A stretch of 64,000 nucleotides of DNA from Clostridium pasteurianum BC1 (GCF_000389635.1 NC_021182.1:1302001-1366000); one strand, 5' to 3'. Positions 28,001 to 37,108 are shown, numbered from the stretch's first letter. The notes: generated from the sequence alone by a model not told the origin. Program-made: numbers and translations.

Positions 28001-28047
28001 AAAGACTACTATAGCATTTAGTTAAGGGTGTGTTACAGTAGTCTTTT
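28001..28047 (+). terminator. Terminator after the GAF/HD-GYP gene
   Basis: AAAGACTACT pairs with AGTAGTCTTT across a 26-base spacer, followed by a short T-rich tail. It may serve both the HD-GYP gene and the convergent peptidase. Confidence 0.7.
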
Positions 28048-28140
28048 ATATTTGAGTTTGGAAAAGTATGTTCATCTAACTAAGTATTGAGATGATTTTT
28101 GTTTTGAAAATCTTGTAAGGAGAATTAAGATTTATCAAAG

Positions 28141-29187
28141 TTAAGTTGGTTCTCCGCACTCTGTACAATAATTAATTATTAAATCCAATGTAGATAATAT
28201 ACCATCAATATGTGTTCTCTCATAACCGTGAGATGCATAAACACCAGTGCCTATGAGAGCAGTTTTTATGTCCCAGCCAGCTCTTAAGGCTGCAGAAGCA
28301 TCGGAACCATAGTTAGGATAAATATCTGTTTTGTAGGATATATTTTTGCTTTTGCATATATTGGTAAGCTTTTTTCTAAGTTCTAAATCATAGGGACCAG
28401 AAGAATCTTTTGCGCAAATACAAACACTGTATTCAGAAGAATTCTGGCCGGTACCCGGTGCACCCATATCCACTGCAATAAACTCTTTTGTATCTTCAGG
28501 AATACGGGAACCGCCATGGCCCACCTCCTCATAATTGGTAAACAAAAAATTAACAGTATGAGGAAGTTTTATATTGTTTTCCGTAATATATTTTATGGCA
28601 TAAAGTAATATAGCAGTACTTGCTTTATCATCTAAATGCCTACTTTTTATAAATCCGCTATCGGTAAATTTTATTCTAGGATCAAAGGTAATGAAGTCAC
28701 CTATGTCTATACCTAAGTTTTCTACATCTTCATTTGTATTAACCTTTTCATCCAGCACTATTTCCATATTGGAGGGATCTCTCTTTAAATCTTTTGCATC
28801 ACTATGGATATGGACTGATGGTTTTATAGTTTGTATAGTACCACTAAAACTTTTACCTTCCAGAGTTTCAACTGTACAATTTTCACCTTCAATTGAATTC
28901 ATCATAAAGCCACCTATAGGAGATAGAGAGAGAGTTCCTTTAGCTTTAATTTCTTTGACCATGGCACCCAAAGTGTCCACATGACAGGAAAAGGTTTTTA
29001 TATAGTCTTTCTTTTTACCATCTATTTTTGCCACAACTGAGCCCTTATTTGTGGTATAATAAAACACATTTAATAAATGTAATTCTTCCTTTATATAGTC
29101 CATTATATTACAAGTAAAACCACTTGGACTGGGGATAGCAAGAATATTATTAAGATAATATTTGATTTTGTCAGCATTATACATCAT
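28141..29187 (-). CDS. M42-family metallo-aminopeptidase
   Basis: A 348-residue peptidase of the M42 (PepA/FrvX/cellulase M) family, which makes large dodecameric shells that trim peptides. Metal ligands are visible: the His in SCHVDTLGAM, the Asp in SRHLDDKAST, the Glu pair in FTNYEEVGHGG, the Asp in AVDMGAPG, and the His in ASHGYERTH. Here the usual HxD block reads HVDT, as in the family. The start is ATG 29187, directly after GGAAGTGAT; the longer GTG start would overlap that site. It is monocistronic on the minus strand. Confidence 0.9.
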   Translation of the reverse strand: MMYNADKIKYYLNNILAIPSPSGFTCNIMDYIKEELHLLNVFYYTTNKGSVVAKIDGKKKDYIKTFSCHVDTLGAMVKEIKAKGTLSLSPIGGFMMNSIEGENCTVETLEGKSFSGTIQTIKPSVHIHSDAKDLKRDPSNMEIVLDEKVNTNEDVENLGIDIGDFITFDPRIKFTDSGFIKSRHLDDKASTAILLYAIKYITENNIKLPHTVNFLFTNYEEVGHGGSRIPEDTKEFIAVDMGAPGTGQNSSEYSVCICAKDSSGPYDLELRKKLTNICKSKNISYKTDIYPNYGSDASAALRAGWDIKTALIGTGVYASHGYERTHIDGILSTLDLIINYCTECGEPT

Positions 29188-29389
29188 ATCACTTCCTTTC
29201 ACATAATTTTATCATAATATATAATTTTTTTGAACTTAAATATGTCTACTTTAGTTTTAATAAAAGTTAATGATCTTATTCTATATGTAAGAAAAATTTA
29301 ATATTTTGTAAATAAGGTACAATGTATAAATAGCTACTATTTTATAGTATAATAAATAGCATATAGTGTGAAAGACGAGGAGATTGTTT

Positions 29390-30754
29390 ATGAAGAAAAA
29401 AAATATAATTATTATAGGCATTGCCTGTGCTATTATAGTAATTATGGGTATTTCAATACCAGCATATAATGTTTATTCAAAGGTTAAAAGCTTCGACAAT
29501 ATTATTTATCCAGGAGTAAAGATTCAGGATGTAGATGTTTCTGGTAAAAGTGTAGATGAAGCTAAAAAAATGGTTTCTGATAAATACCAGGCTGTAGTTG
29601 GAGACAAGAAGGTAAATGTACAAGCACAGGGAAAGAATTATAGCATTTCTTATTCTAAATTAGACGCCAGGTATAATATAGATAAGGTTACAGCAGAAGC
29701 TTTCAATTATGGGAGAAATCTTAGTATTTATGATAAGTATAAGCTTATAAAAAAGCCTCAGCAAAAGGATATTAAACTTTCTTTTACTTATGATAAAAAG
29801 CCCTTAGATGAATTTGTAAATAATATAAAGAAAGATGTCAATAAGGATGCTGTTAATGCTACTATTACTAAATCTGGTTCGGGATTTCAAATTACACCAG
29901 ATACAGATGGATATAAATTAAATGATGCTGAACTCAAAAATAAAATAACAGCAGCCATAGATGCTATAGGTGGAACCATTACTTCAGATACAAATGTACA
30001 AGCTACTGTAGAAACTGTAAAAGCAGCTAGGTCTAAGGAAAAGCTTCAAAAGATTAATACATTAGTATCTACATTTAATACAAGCTATGGGCCTATATCA
30101 AGTCCGGGAAGAGCAATTAATATTCAGCTTGCCACAAAAGCTATAAATGGCCTGGTTCTCATGCCAGGAGAATCCTTTAGCTTTAATGGAGTGGTAGGTG
30201 AAAGAACGGCAGCAAAAGGGTATCAAGCTGCACCAGTAGATATTGGATACTCTACTGGAATGGGACTTGGTGGAGGAATATGTCAGGTTTCTACTACACT
30301 TTATAATGCAGTATTACAAGCTGGGATAAAAGCAACTGACAGATTACATCATACTATACCTTCTGCCTATGTACCTTTAGGATTTGACGCTACCGTAGAT
30401 TATGGCAATTTAGACTATCAATTTAAAAACACTTTAGATTTCCCAATATACATTGAAGGAAATTCAGATAATGGAATAGAAACCTTCAATATATATTCAG
30501 ACAATAGCTTGACTAGTAAAACTTATAAGGTGGTAAATAATGTTTATGAAACTATTCAGCCAAAGGTATCTTATATTGATGACCCTACTTTGCCAGCAGG
30601 AACTACAAGAATTGACCAAAATCCTTCAGAAGGCCATAGAGTAAAAGTATTTTTACAGACATACCAAAATGGACAGATGATTTCACAGGATATGATAGCT
30701 AACGATACATATAATGCTGTTGATCAGGTGATAAGAAGGGGAACAAAGAAGTAG
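29390..30754 (+). CDS. VanW-family protein with PG-binding and G5 domains
   Basis: A 454-residue surface protein. One N-terminal membrane anchor (IIIIGIACAIIVIMGISIPA) is followed by a PG_binding_4-type domain (about residues 35-215) that begins YPGVKIQDVDVSGKSVDEAK. A VanW domain (about 225-360) has LMPGESFSFNGVVGERTAAK and GLGGGICQVSTTLYNA, and a C-terminal G5-like domain completes it. VanW proteins accompany some vancomycin-resistance loci, but most Clostridia carry several unrelated to resistance. ATG 29390 is chosen because GACGAGGAGA lies about seven bases upstream. It is probably exported and wall-associated; its exact role is unknown. Confidence 0.9.
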   Translation: MKKKNIIIIGIACAIIVIMGISIPAYNVYSKVKSFDNIIYPGVKIQDVDVSGKSVDEAKKMVSDKYQAVVGDKKVNVQAQGKNYSISYSKLDARYNIDKVTAEAFNYGRNLSIYDKYKLIKKPQQKDIKLSFTYDKKPLDEFVNNIKKDVNKDAVNATITKSGSGFQITPDTDGYKLNDAELKNKITAAIDAIGGTITSDTNVQATVETVKAARSKEKLQKINTLVSTFNTSYGPISSPGRAINIQLATKAINGLVLMPGESFSFNGVVGERTAAKGYQAAPVDIGYSTGMGLGGGICQVSTTLYNAVLQAGIKATDRLHHTIPSAYVPLGFDATVDYGNLDYQFKNTLDFPIYIEGNSDNGIETFNIYSDNSLTSKTYKVVNNVYETIQPKVSYIDDPTLPAGTTRIDQNPSEGHRVKVFLQTYQNGQMISQDMIANDTYNAVDQVIRRGTKK

Positions 30755-30844
30755 ATTTTCTAATATTGACTGAAAGCACTTTAAAATGCAAATATTACAT
30801 CAAGAACACCATTTTAGAACAATTAGAAATGAGTGATAGTGCAG

Positions 30845-30872
30845 TTTACAAAAATATAAATTGTGATATAAT
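30845..30872 (+). promoter_or_regulatory. tRNA-Leu promoter
   Basis: TTTACA (30845-30850), a 16-base spacer and TATAAT (30867-30872) lie 13 bases before the tRNA gene. Confidence 0.75.
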
Positions 30873-30885
30873 ATAAAAGTAAGTT

Positions 30886-30968
30886 GCGGATATGGCGGAA
30901 TTGGCAGACGCGCTAGTTTCAGGTATTAGTGGGAAACCATGCAGGTTCGAGTCCTGTTATCCGCACCA
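30886..30968 (+). tRNA. tRNA-Leu (anticodon CAG), CCA encoded
   Basis: The acceptor stem pairs GCGGATA with TATCCGC and is followed by A and an encoded CCA. The D arm contains TTGGCAGA. The anticodon stem CTAGT/ATTAG holds the loop TTCAGGT, giving anticodon CAG, which reads CUG leucine codons. A long variable arm (TGGGAAACCA) marks it as a class II tRNA. The T arm is GCAGG-TTCGAGT-CCTGT. Its own promoter precedes it and a terminator hairpin follows. Confidence 0.97.
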
Positions 30969-30970
30969 AA

Positions 30971-31017
30971 TTAGAATTTATAAGGCTTCCAGTGAGTTTA
31001 CTGGAAGCCTTGAGTTT
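30971..31017 (+). terminator. tRNA-Leu terminator; left copy of a duplicated hairpin
   Basis: AAGGCTTCCAGT pairs with ACTGGAAGCCTT around the loop GAGTTT, followed by GAGTTTTTT. The 23 bases from TTAGAATTTATAAGG through the left arm recur at 38439 with one mismatch in the same orientation, where the loop is the exact reverse complement (AAACTC). Confidence 0.88.
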
Positions 31018-31366
31018 TTTATTTTTGGGTGTTTGCTAACATTTTGCTAACATGAGTTTTTTTATTGAAATAAATGAAATTTAGAGTCTTCAAGACTATT
31101 TTTATACCGTAGTTACAATCTCTACAATATTTACTTCGTTTAATTTGAAGATGGCGAACTAAAAATACCATGTATTAGCTTAATTAGGGTAGATACCGAG
31201 ATACGTGTAAAAACCGGTAACTTGATGGAAATTTTCAACATCATTACCGGTTTTGTTATCTATTAATTTGATTCATATTCCTTAATCCAATTAATGGTAT
31301 CTACTTTTCAGTATATGACACGGATGCTCCCACTACTACCCCTAATAATAATTTATTGAATTAAAT
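31018..31366. other. Gene-free stretch downstream of tRNA-Leu
   Basis: No credible gene is present. It contains a direct repeat TTTGCTAACA-TTTTGCTAACA at about 31030-31050 and a strong hairpin at 31210-31254 (AAAACCGGTAA..TTACCGGTTTT with a T run) that would insulate the next gene from the tRNA unit. It may be remnant sequence of an integrated element. Confidence 0.5.
31210..31258 (+). terminator. Hairpin terminator
   Basis: AAAACCGGTAACTTGATG pairs with CATCATTACCGGTTTT, with one bulged base. T residues follow. No gene lies directly upstream apart from the tRNA unit. Confidence 0.75.
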
Positions 31367-31396
31367 TTGCTCATTTATAGAATAATATGGTATAAT
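31367..31396 (+). promoter_or_regulatory. Promoter candidate for the glycosyltransferase
   Basis: TTGCTC (31367-31372), 18 bases and TATAAT (31391-31396) lie about 35 bp before the ATG. Confidence 0.55.
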
Positions 31397-31432
31397 ATGG
31401 TGTGGTTTTTGTATAAATAAGGGGGATCTTAA

Positions 31433-32617
31433 ATGAAAAAAATATTATTTATAAATATGTGCGGTCATGGACACGTTAACCCTACTATAGGTCTCATTAA
31501 TGAATTAATGAATAGAGGAGAACAGGTTACTTATATTGCCGGTGAAGAGTTTAGAGATAAAATAGAAAAGACAGGAGCTAAATTTAAAGGCTATAATAAT
31601 TCAATTGATATAACAAATTTACAAAATAGTGAGTCGTTGTTAAAATTCATTGATATCTTTAAAAAAATAATGGAAATTTTATTTAATTCAAAGGAAAAAT
31701 TTGATTACATTATTTATGATTCAGTATTTATCCTAGGTAATGAAGTAGGAAGAGTATTAAAAATACCTGCAATTTGTTCTATTACTACTTTTGCAGCAAA
31801 TGAAAGAACAAATTGTTTATCATCACTATTAAATAAAATTGAACCTAAGATACAGGAAATTCTAAATAGTTCGGAATATATAAACTTTGTTGAATATTTA
31901 CAAGAAAAGTATAGTATAAAGTGTCCTAGTGCTTCTGATGCAATTTTTGGAAAAGGCATAATTAGTATTGTATATACTTCTAAGTATTTTCAACTTTGTG
32001 GTGGAAGTTTTGATGAAAGCTATAAATTCATTGGCCCATCAATATCAGATAGAAAGGAAGATACAAACTTTCCTTTGGAAACTAATGATAAGAAGAAAGT
32101 TATTTATATATCTTTAGGTACTGTATTTAACAATTCTATTGAGTTTTATGAAAATTGCTTTAAAGCTTTTGATGATATGGATGCAAAGATTATTATGTCT
32201 GTAGGTAAAAACATAGATATTAATATATTTAAATCTATTCCATCAAATTTTATTATTCGTAATTATGTACCTCAGCTTGAAATTTTAAAACATGCAGATG
32301 TGTTCATTACCCATGGCGGCATGAACAGTACAAATGAGGGTTTGTATTATGATGTTCCATTGATTCTTATTCCTCAATTTATTGATCAGCCTGCTGTAGC
32401 TAATAGAGTAGCTGAATTAGGTGCAGGTATTGTTATTGAAAAAGATAAGGTTACTCCAGAGGTATTGAAGCAGTCAGTAATTATGATTCTTTCAGATAAC
32501 AATTTTAAAATAAACAGTAAAAAGATTGGGAAATCGCTCAGAGAAGCAGGGGGGTATAAAAAGGGGGTTGATGAAATACTTAATTTAATAAATAAAAAAT
32601 CAAGTCTATTTACATAA
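31433..32617 (+). CDS. Macrolide-type UDP-glycosyltransferase
   Basis: A 394-residue GT1-family enzyme with a GT-B fold. The N-terminus MKKILFINMCGHGHVNPTIG is the acceptor-side loop typical of macrolide glycosyltransferases. The C-terminal donor signature ITHGGMNSTNEGLYYDVPLI, followed by PQFIDQPAVANRVAELGAG, binds the UDP-sugar. Family members glycosylate macrolides, sterols, flavonoids or lipids; the acceptor cannot be read here. GGGGGATC precedes the ATG by about seven bases. It is the first gene after tRNA-Leu in a possible island and has no visible partner except the exported amidase behind it. Confidence 0.9.
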   Translation: MKKILFINMCGHGHVNPTIGLINELMNRGEQVTYIAGEEFRDKIEKTGAKFKGYNNSIDITNLQNSESLLKFIDIFKKIMEILFNSKEKFDYIIYDSVFILGNEVGRVLKIPAICSITTFAANERTNCLSSLLNKIEPKIQEILNSSEYINFVEYLQEKYSIKCPSASDAIFGKGIISIVYTSKYFQLCGGSFDESYKFIGPSISDRKEDTNFPLETNDKKKVIYISLGTVFNNSIEFYENCFKAFDDMDAKIIMSVGKNIDINIFKSIPSNFIIRNYVPQLEILKHADVFITHGGMNSTNEGLYYDVPLILIPQFIDQPAVANRVAELGAGIVIEKDKVTPEVLKQSVIMILSDNNFKINSKKIGKSLREAGGYKKGVDEILNLINKKSSLFT

Positions 32618-32712
32618 TTTAATAGGACAAGTGTATGAAAAATTCAACTTATATATAAACATTAATTTTAATATGTAAATTAAATATATTTATTTTATAG
32701 GAGGATTTTATT

Positions 32713-33447
32713 ATGAAAAAAAGATTAATTTTATCTTTACTTAGTGCAGTGTTAATATCTGCTAATATCAACTATTCAAGTGTAGATGCGCTCACTTTAC
32801 CAATCAGATCTGTTAACTCTGGTTATACTATAACCAAACCAGATGCCCAAATTACTATTGATGATGTAAAAAAGAGTTTAAACATATCTGATGGAATTGA
32901 AAAAGAAATAGTAGATACTTTACAATTTCAAATAAAAATAGATGAAAATTGGGATAATTTAAAAGTAGACAAGGATATGGACTTGTATAATTCTACAGGA
33001 AAATCTATTGGAAAACCTGGCGACATATTAATAGCAGTATTTGATGATGACAATACTGATATTAATGCAATTACGATGGGCTCAATTACTACCCATGCTG
33101 CTATGGTAGATTCCGATCCAACAAAAGTTCTTGAAGTATTCCCAGACGGTGTTCAAAACCGTGAAAATGATTGGAGAACTAGATATAAAAAAATTCTTAT
33201 TCTACGTCCAAAGACTAATGAAGAAACTATTAAAGGTGCCATTGAATATGGACATACCAAAATAAATACACCTTTTAATTATGATTTATTCAATAAAACT
33301 ACAACTGATAAATTCTATTGTTCACAATTTGTATGGAGATGTTACTTTAACAATGGCCTAGATTTAGACAGAAATGGTGGACTAGCTGTTTTCCCATATG
33401 ATTTTATAAGTCATAAAACTACAATTGTATATAAACAGGGAGAGTAG
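32713..33447 (+). CDS. Exported permuted papain-like amidase (YiiX/NlpC-P60 superfamily)
   Basis: A 244-residue protein with a signal peptide (LILSLLSAVLISANINYSSV). The catalytic domain (about residues 90-240) has the permuted order of YiiX/YebB-type enzymes: His in ITTHAAMVDSDPTKVLEV and, later, the Cys in FYCSQFVWRCYFNNG. The segment KPGDILIAVFDDD fits the usual GDILL start. Such enzymes cleave amide or ester bonds in wall peptides or lipids. AGGAGG lies about eight bases before the ATG. It follows the glycosyltransferase by about 95 bp and ends at a strong terminator. Confidence 0.82.
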   Translation: MKKRLILSLLSAVLISANINYSSVDALTLPIRSVNSGYTITKPDAQITIDDVKKSLNISDGIEKEIVDTLQFQIKIDENWDNLKVDKDMDLYNSTGKSIGKPGDILIAVFDDDNTDINAITMGSITTHAAMVDSDPTKVLEVFPDGVQNRENDWRTRYKKILILRPKTNEETIKGAIEYGHTKINTPFNYDLFNKTTTDKFYCSQFVWRCYFNNGLDLDRNGGLAVFPYDFISHKTTIVYKQGE

Positions 33448-33473
33448 TGACTTAGAAATCAATAAAAAAAGAT

Positions 33474-33520
33474 ACTATAATGAGTTTTGTGTAAATTCGC
33501 AAAAACTCATTGTAGTTTTT
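33474..33520 (+). terminator. Terminator after the amidase gene
   Basis: ACTATAATGAGTTTT pairs with AAAACTCATTGTAGT (one mismatch/G-U), followed by eight T. Confidence 0.88.
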
Positions 33521-33818
33521 TTTGGTTGAGGGAGCATCTGCGCAATTAACTACACTATAAAAATACGTAGTAATCATAGTACTCGGGGTAATAACAGCAT
33601 TGCTGCTATTACTGCAGACTATCTGTCAATATATGGATAAATATAAAAAATCGTTGTTAGGCTTTATTTTAACAACGATTTTTTACTTTTATAACGTATA
33701 TGGGGTAATACCAGCAGCCGTGTTACCAGGGGCAAAGTAGAAATAAAAAAGGCAGTTTATCCCTTTTTAGTTAATGAACAATATTTGAAGATTGTTCATT
33801 AACTAATTTGGCAGTTGT
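33521..33818. other. Gene-free stretch with two further hairpins
   Basis: One hairpin lies at 33591-33618 (GTAATAACAGCA / TGCTATTAC, bulged). A terminator-like hairpin lies at 33645-33684 (AAAAAATCGTTGTTA / TAACAACGATTTTTT), T-rich on both strands. GGGGTAATA occurs twice (about 33588 and 33704). No ORF is credible. Confidence 0.55.
33645..33684. terminator. Bidirectional hairpin terminator
   Basis: The 15 bp stem AAAAAATCGTTGTTA with TAACAACGATTTTTT has U-rich ends on both strands. It is the likely end of the small minus-strand gene at 33819-33965. Confidence 0.8.
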
Positions 33819-33965
33819 TTATTCATTACGCTTTGATTTACGGGAATAATTCGTAAGGTCTATAGCACTTCCAATACCAATAATCATACCCCATACAATA
33901 TGATTAAAGACAACACCAAAAACTATTCCTAATGCACAACCATATAACATTCCACTATTTTTCAT
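33819..33965 (-). CDS. Small glycine-rich membrane protein
   Basis: A 48-residue ORF reading MKNSGMLYGCALGIVFGVVF with a further WGMIIGIGSAID segment and a basic tail (NYSRKSKRNE). Small residues are spaced every three or four positions, as in glycine-zipper membrane helices. This pattern and the clean stop before a terminator support a real gene. The ribosome binding site is weak. Similar tiny proteins are annotated as hypothetical in Clostridia. A role as a bacteriocin-immunity-like or pore-like peptide is possible but unproven. Confidence 0.55.
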   Translation of the reverse strand: MKNSGMLYGCALGIVFGVVFNHIVWGMIIGIGSAIDLTNYSRKSKRNE

Positions 33966-34060
33966 TGTATTGTGTTTTTAATGCTTCTTATCCATTAATG
34001 TGTTAAATTTTGTGCCATGTTTCTTAACAAACATTAATGAGGAATTAACAAGTAATATCT

Positions 34061-34076
34061 TGTAACATGTGTTACA
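34061..34076. promoter_or_regulatory. Palindromic operator candidate
   Basis: A perfect dyad, TGTAACA-TG-TGTTACA, lies about 105 bp before the substrate-binding protein gene. The size and spacing suit a dimeric repressor; no regulator gene is adjacent. Confidence 0.45.
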
Positions 34077-34182
34077 TATTGATACATTTAATGTAAGCTA
34101 TGAGCAGATTTGTTAAATTAGAGATAAATTTAAACTTTTGGCTAATAGCAATACTTTAATAATTTTTAATAGGAGTGATTTT

Positions 34183-35256
34183 ATGAAATCCAAAAGATTA
34201 AAGTCTATAATTGTCATGGGGACACTTTCGTTTCTTATACTTACTATGTCAGCGTGTGGTAAGCAAAACACAGCATCTGCCTCAAATTCCAACTCTGCTT
34301 CAAGTCCCAGTAAGAAACAGCTTGTATTGTATTCAGCTCAGGGTTACGATAAAGCTGTTGCTGAAGCATTCCAGAAAAAAACTGGTATAAATGTGAAGCT
34401 GGTAGATGATTCTACAGGTATGATAACAGCAAAAATGGAGGCTGAACGTTCAAATCCTCATTGGGATGTTGCCTGGTTTGATGGTAATGCTACTATGCAA
34501 GCAATTGATAATGAGCAAATGCTTCTTCATGATTGGACTCCATCGGATATGCAGAATTTTACCGATTTAGGTAAATCACTTATACCATCAAATAAGTCTT
34601 ATTTCCCGGTTACAGTTACAGCTGCAGCTGCAATTGGTGTTAATACAAAATTAATGAAACCAGCAGATTATCCTAAAGATTGGAAGGATTTAACCGATTC
34701 TAAGTTCAAGAATGGAATAGCTATGAATGATCCTAGTACATCAGGACCTACATATCCTTATGTTAGCGGAATGCTTCAAAGCATGGGAGATACACAAGGT
34801 AAGAATTTCTATCAGAATCTTAAGACTAATGGACTTAAAGTATTCCCTACAAATGACAATACATTAAAGGCTTTGGTATCTGGTCAGGTTAAAGTTATAA
34901 CTATACAGAATTCAGCACTTATTAATGCTAAGAAAAGTGGGGATCCAGTGGATATAATATATCCTTCTTCTGGGGTATTTACACTTCCAGGTGTCATTTC
35001 AATAAACAAGAATGCTCCTGATATGGACGCAGCCAAACAATTTGTTGAATACTGCCTTTCTCCTGAGGGACAATCTGTAATGCTTGATCCTAAAAATGGT
35101 GGCGGTGATTCATATTTTAACCCAGTCATAAAGGGTGTACAAGCTAATAAAGAAGCCCTGACAACTGATGTTAAGTGGATAACGACAGATCCAATAGCTG
35201 CTGCTAAAAATGAAAAAGATATTAAGAAGTGGTTCCATGATAATATCCTCCAATAA
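34183..35256 (+). CDS. ABC transporter substrate-binding lipoprotein (Fe3+/phosphonate type)
   Basis: A 357-residue lipoprotein with a lipobox (LTMSACGKQ) after a basic signal peptide, then a Ser/Asn spacer. The mature part is a family 1 periplasmic-binding fold: LVLYSAQGYDKAVAEAFQKK at the start, DVAWFDGNATMQAID, and GVNTKLMKPADYPKDWKDL. This pattern belongs to the Fe(III)/thiamine/2-aminoethylphosphonate/polyamine group. ATG 34183 is chosen because AGGAGTG lies about seven bases upstream. The permease gene overlaps its end. The substrate is not fixed; iron(III) and 2-aminoethylphosphonate are both plausible. Confidence 0.88.
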   Translation: MKSKRLKSIIVMGTLSFLILTMSACGKQNTASASNSNSASSPSKKQLVLYSAQGYDKAVAEAFQKKTGINVKLVDDSTGMITAKMEAERSNPHWDVAWFDGNATMQAIDNEQMLLHDWTPSDMQNFTDLGKSLIPSNKSYFPVTVTAAAAIGVNTKLMKPADYPKDWKDLTDSKFKNGIAMNDPSTSGPTYPYVSGMLQSMGDTQGKNFYQNLKTNGLKVFPTNDNTLKALVSGQVKVITIQNSALINAKKSGDPVDIIYPSSGVFTLPGVISINKNAPDMDAAKQFVEYCLSPEGQSVMLDPKNGGGDSYFNPVIKGVQANKEALTTDVKWITTDPIAAAKNEKDIKKWFHDNILQ

Positions 35257-37054
35257 AAAATTGTTTGTAAGATTTGGTGAGAAGTTCGGAGAGGTATTTG
35301 GTATTATTGCAATGACGGTAATTGTCGTATATCCGTTAGCAGCTTTATTGCTGCAATCAATATTTCCTCATATTTTTGACAAGATATCGAGCATCACTCC
35401 GTCTCTTGCAAATTTACTGAGTGTATTCACTGATAAGTCAAACTTTTTAGCTCTATCTAATTCAATAATTATTGGGCTTTTGGCAGCAGTGATTGCTGTA
35501 ATATTGGGGACTTTTTCGTCTATAGCAATACATCATATGCCAGATGCTGCTGCAAATATATTTAACTCACTTATTTGGATAGCATTTTTTATGCCTTCAT
35601 ATGTCATTGCAGAAGGATGGATGCTGCTTATGCAAGATGGAGGAATACTTAGTCAAATATTCGGTTTACCTTTTGGCTGGTCTGCATGGTTTTTTACCAG
35701 GTATGGGCTTGCATTAATAATGGGGCTGCGTTTTTTTACGTATGTATATTTTAGTATGCACCAGGCTCTAAAAAATATTGGAACGGAATTGCTAAATGCA
35801 GGAAAAATAGGTGGTGCCACTAGAAGTCAATTATTTTTTAAGGTTACACTTCCACTTTTGACACCAGCATTACTTGCGGGAGCTTCAATTGCATTTGCAG
35901 AAGGTTTTGGGGATTTTGGTATTGCTGCTGCAATAACACCAAATTCCCATATTCCACTTTTAACGTACCAAATATATTCATCATTAAACCAAGATCCAGT
36001 TAATTATTCTGTGGCAGCTAGTTTATCAGTAATTGAAGTTCTTGTTACATCTGCTGCAATTGGTTTACAGTTTATGATAATGAGGAAGAAATCATATGTT
36101 ACCACTCCATCGTTTAAGAAGACAGATAACAGTTCAGAAAAATATGGTAATAAATGCAGGTATTATTCAATATTTTTTGTAGGTATGGTAATAATAATAA
36201 TTTTATCATTTGTTCTTCCGCTTATGTCTAATATATGTGCATCTTTATGGAAGGTATGGAGTAATGGCATCAATAGCTCAAATTGGACTTTTGCACATTA
36301 TAGAGATGCCATTCAAATTAATGGCGATGGGTATGCTTCACTATTACGCTCAATTACTTATTCAGCTATAGTTGCTATTGTAGCTGTCCCTTTTGCAGTT
36401 ATCTTAGCATATCAGTTGATATTTAAGCATTCACTTACAAGTAAATTTTTAAATATTCTAAACATGTCAACACTTGCAATACCTGGAGTTGTACTGGCAG
36501 CAGGATTTGTGTTTGCTTGGAATGCAGTATGGCTTATACCATTAAATCTAGTACTTTATGGAACTCCCATATGTCTTGCAATGGCTTATCTTGCAGGTGC
36601 GTTGCCATATTCTATCAGATTACAAACTGGAGCGTTGAGCACGCTTCCACCAAATTTATTGAAATCAGCTAAAGCTTTTGGAGCTAACAATATGCAAATA
36701 ATTTTTAAGATAATAGTGCCATTAGTAAGTACAACTACAATATCTACATTTTTTATGTCTTTTGCAGGTATAATGTTCGAATTACCGGCAGCTTCGCTGC
36801 TATATCCGCCAGGACAACCACCATTTTCTGTAGTGGTTCAGTCTAGATTTAATAGTTCGGATTGGTCTAATGGTTCAGCCCTTACGATAATCGGTATATT
36901 AATTGTGTTTTTAGTATTTCTACTTACTAGAAGTGTAATTTGGTTTATGGGACATACAAAACTACATCTTTCAGCAGAAAAAATAATTGATACAACAAAT
37001 GTGACTTCTGAAAGTAATCCAGTACAAACTGTGGAAGATATTAAGGAATTTTAA
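35237..37054 (+). CDS. Fused two-unit ABC transporter permease
   Basis: A 605-residue permease with about 12 helices in two homologous halves, each with an EAA-type loop: EAA1 near IGTELLNAGKIGGATRSQLF and EAA2 near LLKSAKAFGANNMQIIFKI. This single-chain double permease is the layout of FbpB- and ThiP-like importers. The gene overlaps the end of the binding-protein gene by 20 bases in another frame, so the two are coupled. ATG 35237 follows AAGAAGTGG; the longer frame start at 35210 would lie deeper inside the upstream gene. The ATPase gene follows 54 bp later. Confidence 0.88.
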   Translation: MIISSNKKLFVRFGEKFGEVFGIIAMTVIVVYPLAALLLQSIFPHIFDKISSITPSLANLLSVFTDKSNFLALSNSIIIGLLAAVIAVILGTFSSIAIHHMPDAAANIFNSLIWIAFFMPSYVIAEGWMLLMQDGGILSQIFGLPFGWSAWFFTRYGLALIMGLRFFTYVYFSMHQALKNIGTELLNAGKIGGATRSQLFFKVTLPLLTPALLAGASIAFAEGFGDFGIAAAITPNSHIPLLTYQIYSSLNQDPVNYSVAASLSVIEVLVTSAAIGLQFMIMRKKSYVTTPSFKKTDNSSEKYGNKCRYYSIFFVGMVIIIILSFVLPLMSNICASLWKVWSNGINSSNWTFAHYRDAIQINGDGYASLLRSITYSAIVAIVAVPFAVILAYQLIFKHSLTSKFLNILNMSTLAIPGVVLAAGFVFAWNAVWLIPLNLVLYGTPICLAMAYLAGALPYSIRLQTGALSTLPPNLLKSAKAFGANNMQIIFKIIVPLVSTTTISTFFMSFAGIMFELPAASLLYPPGQPPFSVVVQSRFNSSDWSNGSALTIIGILIVFLVFLLTRSVIWFMGHTKLHLSAEKIIDTTNVTSESNPVQTVEDIKEF

Positions 37055-37108
37055 TGTTAGGTTGATTCTGAGGCTGGTGTAGATGATCTAAAATATTTTA
37101 TAAGTAAG

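Noticed and set aside
29390-30754. Vancomycin resistance determinant
   Set aside because: The VanW domain alone does not confer resistance, and no vanA/B, vanH or vanX-like genes are present.
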